A stretch of DNA of 64,000 nucleotides. It comes from JAPHTQ01 sp050299175 (GTDB taxonomy: Bacteria; Pseudomonadota; Gammaproteobacteria; Thiohalomonadales; Thiohalomonadaceae). The DNA lies in NCBI GenBank assembly GCA_050299175.1, contig JBNKVM010000067.1:77671-141670 (forward strand), written 5' to 3'. The translations under genes were made by a program, and so were the position numbers. Positions 60,344 to 64,000 of the stretch are shown here, piece by piece; positions within the stretch are counted from its first letter, which is position 1, and every line of letters starts with the position of its first letter. The notes beneath the pieces are model-generated. The model saw nothing but the letters and a program-made list of their open reading frames with translations. It did not search any database and was not told the DNA's origin.

Positions 60344-60811
60344 TTAGCGGTGGTACGGATGCCCCTTGAGCAGACTCCAGGCACGGTAGATTTGTTCCGC
60401 GACCACAATACGCACCAGCGGATGTGGCAGGGTCAGGGGGGAGAGAGACCAGTGTTCGTCGGCAGAGGCACTCAGCGCGGGTTCGATACCTTCCGGGCCA
60501 CCCACCAGCAGGGCCACGTCGCGGCCATCACCTAGCCAGTGTTCCAGTCTTGCCGATAACTGCTCGGTAGACCAGGGCTTGCCCTTCACTTCCAGTGCCA
60601 CCACCCGCGCCCCTTTGGGAATGGCGGTGGCCATCTTTTCACCCTCCTGGCGGGTCAGGCGAACGATGTCGGCATTCTTGCCCCGTTTGCCCGCAACGAT
60701 CTCATGCAGTTGCAGCGCACACTCGGGCGGCAGACGACGGGCGTATTCCTGATAGCCCTCGTCGACCCAGCCGGGCATGCGGTTGCCCACTGCAATGAGA
60801 TGAAGCCGCAT
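60344..60811 (-). CDS. rlmH: 23S rRNA pseudouridine-1915 N3-methyltransferase RlmH
   Basis: A 155-residue SPOUT methyltransferase that modifies pseudouridine 1915 of 23S rRNA. Family features: MRLHLIAVGNRMPGWVDEGY at the start, ALLVGGPEGIEPALSASADE (SAM loop) and the C-terminal VVAEQIYRAWSLLKGHPYHR. The start overlaps the rsfS stop (TGATG), so translation is coupled. Confidence 0.97.
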   Translation of the reverse strand: MRLHLIAVGNRMPGWVDEGYQEYARRLPPECALQLHEIVAGKRGKNADIVRLTRQEGEKMATAIPKGARVVALEVKGKPWSTEQLSARLEHWLGDGRDVALLVGGPEGIEPALSASADEHWSLSPLTLPHPLVRIVVAEQIYRAWSLLKGHPYHR

Positions 60812-61161
60812 CAGCGTGCGGCTTCGCTTTCGTCCGGCGTGTCATCACCCCAGAGTTTTTCCAGGTTGTAGAAGTCGCGGGTCTCGGGGAGCATGATGTG
60901 GACCACCACATCCCCCAGATCCACCAGCACCCAACTGCTCTCGGTCTGGCCCTCAACGCCCAACGGCTGGATGCCATTGGCCTTGGCCATCTCCACCACA
61001 CTGTCGGCCAGCGCCTTCACCTGGCGGCTGGAATTGCCGCCGGCGATCACCAAAATGTCAGTGAAGCTCGATTTACCGCGTACGTCGAGGATCTTCACAT
61101 CGACCCCCTTGCGGTCTTCCAGCGCATCCACCACCAATTTTTTCAATTGCTCGGAATTCAT
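60811..61161 (-). CDS. rsfS: Ribosomal silencing factor RsfS
   Basis: RsfS binds L14 on the 50S subunit and blocks subunit joining in starvation. The 116-residue product shows VDALEDRKGVDVKILDVRGK, FTDILVIAGGNSSRQVKALA and ESSWVLVDLGDVVVHIMLPE, the family core. It lies between nadD and rlmH, the standard order. Confidence 0.96.
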   Translation of the reverse strand: MNSEQLKKLVVDALEDRKGVDVKILDVRGKSSFTDILVIAGGNSSRQVKALADSVVEMAKANGIQPLGVEGQTESSWVLVDLGDVVVHIMLPETRDFYNLEKLWGDDTPDESEAAR

Positions 61162-61173
61162 TGCACCCCTATC

Positions 61174-61830
61174 TCAACAATACAGCTTCTCTTTCTGAAT
61201 ATAGTCCCAAACCCGCTCCGGCATCAGATAACGGGCACTGCCACCTGCGGCAATACGCTCACGAATCTCGGTCGCCGAGATCGCCAGTTGGGTCACCGGT
61301 TGCAGCACGATCGCCCCCGCAGGCCGCTCGCACTGACTCACATCACTGTCGTGCAAATGCACCGCCATCAGGCGTTGCAACTCAGGCGCGATAGCCTTCA
61401 TATCCAGGACCCAGCCCGGACGGTGGGCCACCACGATATGCGCCAAATCCAGCAGGTCCTGCCACTGATGCCAACCCGGCAGACCGAGAAAGGCATCCAG
61501 CCCCAGGCATAGGCAAAGCGGCTTACGCCCCACTTCCTTGCGCAGGGCGTGGAGGGTATCGATCATGTAGGAGGTACCGCCGCGTTTCAGTTCGCGCAGG
61601 TCCACCTCCAGCCGTGGCTCGTTTTCGATGGCCAGATGCAGCATCGACAGTCGCTGCTCGACACTGGCCAACGGCTGTGGCCGATGGGCGGGTGTCGAAC
61701 AGGGCAGCATCAACATCCGCTGCAGATTAAGCTGTTCATACAGTTCCAGTGCTGGTCGCAAATGACCGAAATGGACTGGATCGAAGGTCCCGCCGAAAAT
61801 GCCGACGGCCTCCCTTGTTTTGCTACGCAT
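61174..61830 (-). CDS. nadD: Nicotinate-nucleotide adenylyltransferase NadD
   Basis: NadD makes deamido-NAD from nicotinate mononucleotide and ATP. From the ATG at 61830 (GGAGGACGC upstream) it has 218 residues with the nucleotidyltransferase motif VGIFGGTFDPVHFGHLR and the late ISATEIRERIAAGGSARYLM. It overlaps the end of the FimV-like gene by 8 bp. Confidence 0.96.
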   Translation of the reverse strand: MRSKTREAVGIFGGTFDPVHFGHLRPALELYEQLNLQRMLMLPCSTPAHRPQPLASVEQRLSMLHLAIENEPRLEVDLRELKRGGTSYMIDTLHALRKEVGRKPLCLCLGLDAFLGLPGWHQWQDLLDLAHIVVAHRPGWVLDMKAIAPELQRLMAVHLHDSDVSQCERPAGAIVLQPVTQLAISATEIRERIAAGGSARYLMPERVWDYIQKEKLYC

Positions 61831-62860
61831 GCGTCCTCCCCCTACGACGCAGGGCATAGTGGTGCAATGCCACTACACCGGCCAGAGCCAATAGCAGCAG
61901 CAAGAGCATCTGCCAGGCAGAGAGTCCTTCATCGCTGGGACTTATCTCGGCAGATTCACCATCCGCTGGCGCCGCCTCTTCTTTTTGCTCTGGTTGGGCG
62001 GCGTACTCCAGCACCTGCTGGCTCATTTGATTGACCTGCTCCTCCAGCCGGGCCAACCGCTGTTTTAGTTCTTTATTGTTTTGCTCCAGGTCGGCACTTC
62101 GCTCTGTTACCCGGGCCAATTCCTGTTCCAGTTCCTGATTACGCTTTTCCGTCTCGGCATTTTGCTGGCGCTCGCCTTTCATCCGTTGTTCGTGCTCACG
62201 CAGGGTGGCGTTTACCTCCGCGTCGCTCAGCTTGTAGAGTTCCTCGTCGCTCGGCACCCGCAACCTAGCCCCTGCCTTGAGGTAATTGAGGTTATCCCGG
62301 TAAAACGCTCCCGGATTGGCGCGGTAGAGCGCCACCATCATATAGAAGTAGCTACGGTTGCTGTGCTTGCTCAGGCGAATGGCAATATCGGCCAGCGATT
62401 CGTCCTGTGCCACCTCCACATAGAGGGGTGTAGCTGCCTTTTCATCCACCGGCACGATACGGTAGCGTTGGATCATCTCGCCACCGGGCCAGGTCAGTTG
62501 CAGCAACAGGATCGCCTCTTCTCCCTGCCACGACTGCTCACCATAGAGCTGAATACGCCCGGCGTTCTCTCCCTTTGCCAGCAAGCTCGCCTGTAGTCCT
62601 TCCAGTGAGGCAGGGCGCTCCACTCTCTGTCGCTGATACTCCTCCGCCGAGGCCAGGCCGACCTTGATCCGGGCCAGCGCCTCGTCAGGCAACAGCATAA
62701 TGGGAATCGTCGCTTTAAGCGGCTCACCGGGTATCGAGTGAACCACCAGATCACCCAGACTAAGTGCCAGCGCCTGGGTGGCAGGTAGCAACAGCAATAC
62801 AAACAGCGCTGCCCAACCGTAACCCAGGAACCTTTGATTAGCTGCGGATATGGCCGTCAC
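61823..62860 (-). CDS. FimV-domain / LysM envelope protein
   Basis: A protein of about 345 residues with a signal or anchor helix, a FimV N-terminal domain (LSLGDLVVHSIPGEPLKATI), a LysM-like region (YFYMMVALYRANPGAFYRDN then LNYLKAGARLRVP), a long coiled coil (about 220-295) and a C-terminal helix (AWQMLLLLLLALAGVVALHH) with a short basic tail. FimV proteins bind peptidoglycan and support polar pili and signalling. It is shorter than Pseudomonas FimV. The GTG at 62860 is the likeliest start; it overlaps the end of proA. Confidence 0.85.
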   Translation of the reverse strand: MTAISAANQRFLGYGWAALFVLLLLPATQALALSLGDLVVHSIPGEPLKATIPIMLLPDEALARIKVGLASAEEYQRQRVERPASLEGLQASLLAKGENAGRIQLYGEQSWQGEEAILLLQLTWPGGEMIQRYRIVPVDEKAATPLYVEVAQDESLADIAIRLSKHSNRSYFYMMVALYRANPGAFYRDNLNYLKAGARLRVPSDEELYKLSDAEVNATLREHEQRMKGERQQNAETEKRNQELEQELARVTERSADLEQNNKELKQRLARLEEQVNQMSQQVLEYAAQPEQKEEAAPADGESAEISPSDEGLSAWQMLLLLLLALAGVVALHHYALRRRGRTHA

Positions 62861-64000
62861 CCAGCACAATATATTTCTGCGAAGTCAGCCCTTCCAGACC
62901 AACCGGGCCGCGTACATGGATCTTGTCGGTAGAGATTCCGATCTCCGCCCCCAGGCCGTACTCGAAACCGTCGGCAAAACGAGTCGAAGCATTGACCATC
63001 ACCGAGCTGGAATCAACCTCGGACAGGAAGCGCCGCGCCCTGGAAATATTCTCGGTCACAACCGACTCGGTATGGCCTGAGCTGTGACGACTGATATGCT
63101 CAATCGCCTCGTCAAGATCCTTGACCACGCGGATGGAGAGAACGGGCGCCAGGTACTCTGTGTCCCAGTCCTCGTCGGTAGCGGCGACAGCGTCCTTGAC
63201 CAGCCGCTGTGTTGTTTCGCAGCCACGCACTTCGACTCCCTTTTCCTGGTACATACCACCGAGTTCAGGCAACACTGCCTCGGCCACACCCTCGGCCACC
63301 AGCAACGTCTCCATCGCATTACAAACACCGTAGCGATGGGTCTTGGCGTTAAAAGCGATGGCGATGGCCTTTTCCAGATCGGCCTCGTCATCGATGTAGA
63401 CATGACAAACACCGTGAAGATGTTTGATCACAGGCACACGGGCATCGGCACTGATCCGCTCGATCAATCCCTTGCCACCGCGGGGCACGATGACATCGAC
63501 GTATTCGCTCATGGTGATCAGTTCGCCTACGGCGGCACGATCGGTGGTTTCAATCACCTGCACCCCGTTCTTCGGCAAACCCGCCTGCTCCAGTCCCTGA
63601 TGGATGTAACCGGCGATGGCCTGGTTGGAGTGGGCCGCTTCGGAGCCGCCACGCAGGATCGCCGCGTTACCGGACTTAAGGCACAGCGCCGCCGCATCGG
63701 CGGTCACGTTGGGCCGCGATTCGTAGATAATGCCGATCACACCGAGGGGCACACGCATCTTGCCCACCTGGATACCGGAGGGACGGAAAGTCATGTCGTC
63801 GATCTCGCCGACCGGATCGGGCAGCGCGGCTATCTGGCGCAACCCCTCGGCCATACCGGCGATACGCTCGTCGTTAAGTTCCAGGCGATCCAGCAGCGCA
63901 TCGTCCAGGCCGTCTTCTTTGCCTGCTTGCAGATCGACAGCATTAGCCTTTTTGATCTGTGCGCTGTTCTGCTCCAGTGCATCGGCGATTGCCAGCAGTG
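62838..64000 (-). CDS. proA: Gamma-glutamyl phosphate reductase ProA (partial, N-terminus beyond window)
   Basis: ProA reduces glutamyl phosphate to the semialdehyde in proline synthesis. About 387 codons are present; the frame continues past base 64000, so only the N-terminal end is missing. Family motifs include LGVIGIIYESRPNVTADAAA, CLKSGNAAILRGGSEAAHSN, VIVPRGGKGLIERISADARV and THRYGVCNAMETLLVAEGVA, the last with the catalytic Cys. It overlaps the FimV-like gene. Confidence 0.96.
   Translation of the reverse strand, partial: LLAIADALEQNSAQIKKANAVDLQAGKEDGLDDALLDRLELNDERIAGMAEGLRQIAALPDPVGEIDDMTFRPSGIQVGKMRVPLGVIGIIYESRPNVTADAAALCLKSGNAAILRGGSEAAHSNQAIAGYIHQGLEQAGLPKNGVQVIETTDRAAVGELITMSEYVDVIVPRGGKGLIERISADARVPVIKHLHGVCHVYIDDEADLEKAIAIAFNAKTHRYGVCNAMETLLVAEGVAEAVLPELGGMYQEKGVEVRGCETTQRLVKDAVAATDEDWDTEYLAPVLSIRVVKDLDEAIEHISRHSSGHTESVVTENISRARRFLSEVDSSSVMVNASTRFADGFEYGLGAEIGISTDKIHVRGPVGLEGLTSQKYIVLGDGHIRS

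Noticed and set aside
1..64000. CRISPR array, tRNA or rRNA genes
   Set aside because: No regularly spaced short direct repeats, cloverleaf sequences or rRNA signatures were seen on either strand.

Overview
The window is chromosomal DNA from a gammaproteobacterium. The evidence is a set of E. coli-like syntenic blocks: rsmI / lpoA-yraN-diaA-dolP; mlaFEDCB-ibaG-murA; yrbG-kdsD-kdsC-lptCAB-rpoN-hpf-ptsN-rapZ; maf-rng-yhdP; and rlmH-rsfS-nadD. An HprK kinase and a permease-less PTS sit beside rpoN, hisG is of the short type, and petABC is next to sspAB. This combination fits a non-enteric, respiratory gammaproteobacterium (Chromatiales or Thiotrichales-like is my guess, not proven). No rRNA, tRNA or CRISPR was seen.

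Layout. 1-12.7 kb is core: truncated rsmI; the envelope cluster lpoA-yraN-diaA-dolP; a GlcD-like oxidase; a macro-domain hydrolase; sspB-sspA; cytochrome bc1 (petABC); a Nif3 protein; a DegS-type protease; and an OmpA-like lipoprotein. 12.8-24.5 kb is an accessory Rhs polymorphic-toxin locus on the minus strand. It has one 2,529-residue Rhs protein with a teneurin-like domain order and its own toxin tip and immunity gene, then a SymE-like remnant, a ParDE module, and two displaced Rhs tips each followed by an immunity candidate. 24.6-32.6 kb is hisC-hisD-hisG-murA-ibaG-mlaBCDEF, all on the minus strand. 32.7-47.4 kb reads on the plus strand: a zinc-ribbon protein, mlaA, yrbG, a small metal-binding protein, kdsD-kdsC-lptC-lptA-lptB (LPS precursor synthesis and transport), rpoN-hpf-ptsN, hprK-rapZ-EIIA-HPr-EI, mgtE and darP.

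47.4-53.0 kb is a second accessory stretch: a SET-domain gene lying between darP and a duplicated darP 3' end, PhzF-like and isoprenylcysteine-methyltransferase-like proteins, a frameshifted MarR gene, a monooxygenase-like protein, PhnA, and a Cys-rich secreted protein. 53.0-64.0 kb returns to core: a nitrilase-family amidase, yhdP, rng, maf, rlmH, rsfS, nadD, a FimV-like protein, and proA cut by the window end.

The most notable material is (1) the Rhs array with three different toxin tips, where the apparent location of each immunity protein matches the compartment its toxin should attack; (2) a MITE-like repeat with terminal inverted repeats, present three times and each time within a few bases of a stop codon, one copy filling the whole ptsN-hprK gap; and (3) the darP / SET / darP-3'-end arrangement, which looks like an integration into a gene 3' end.
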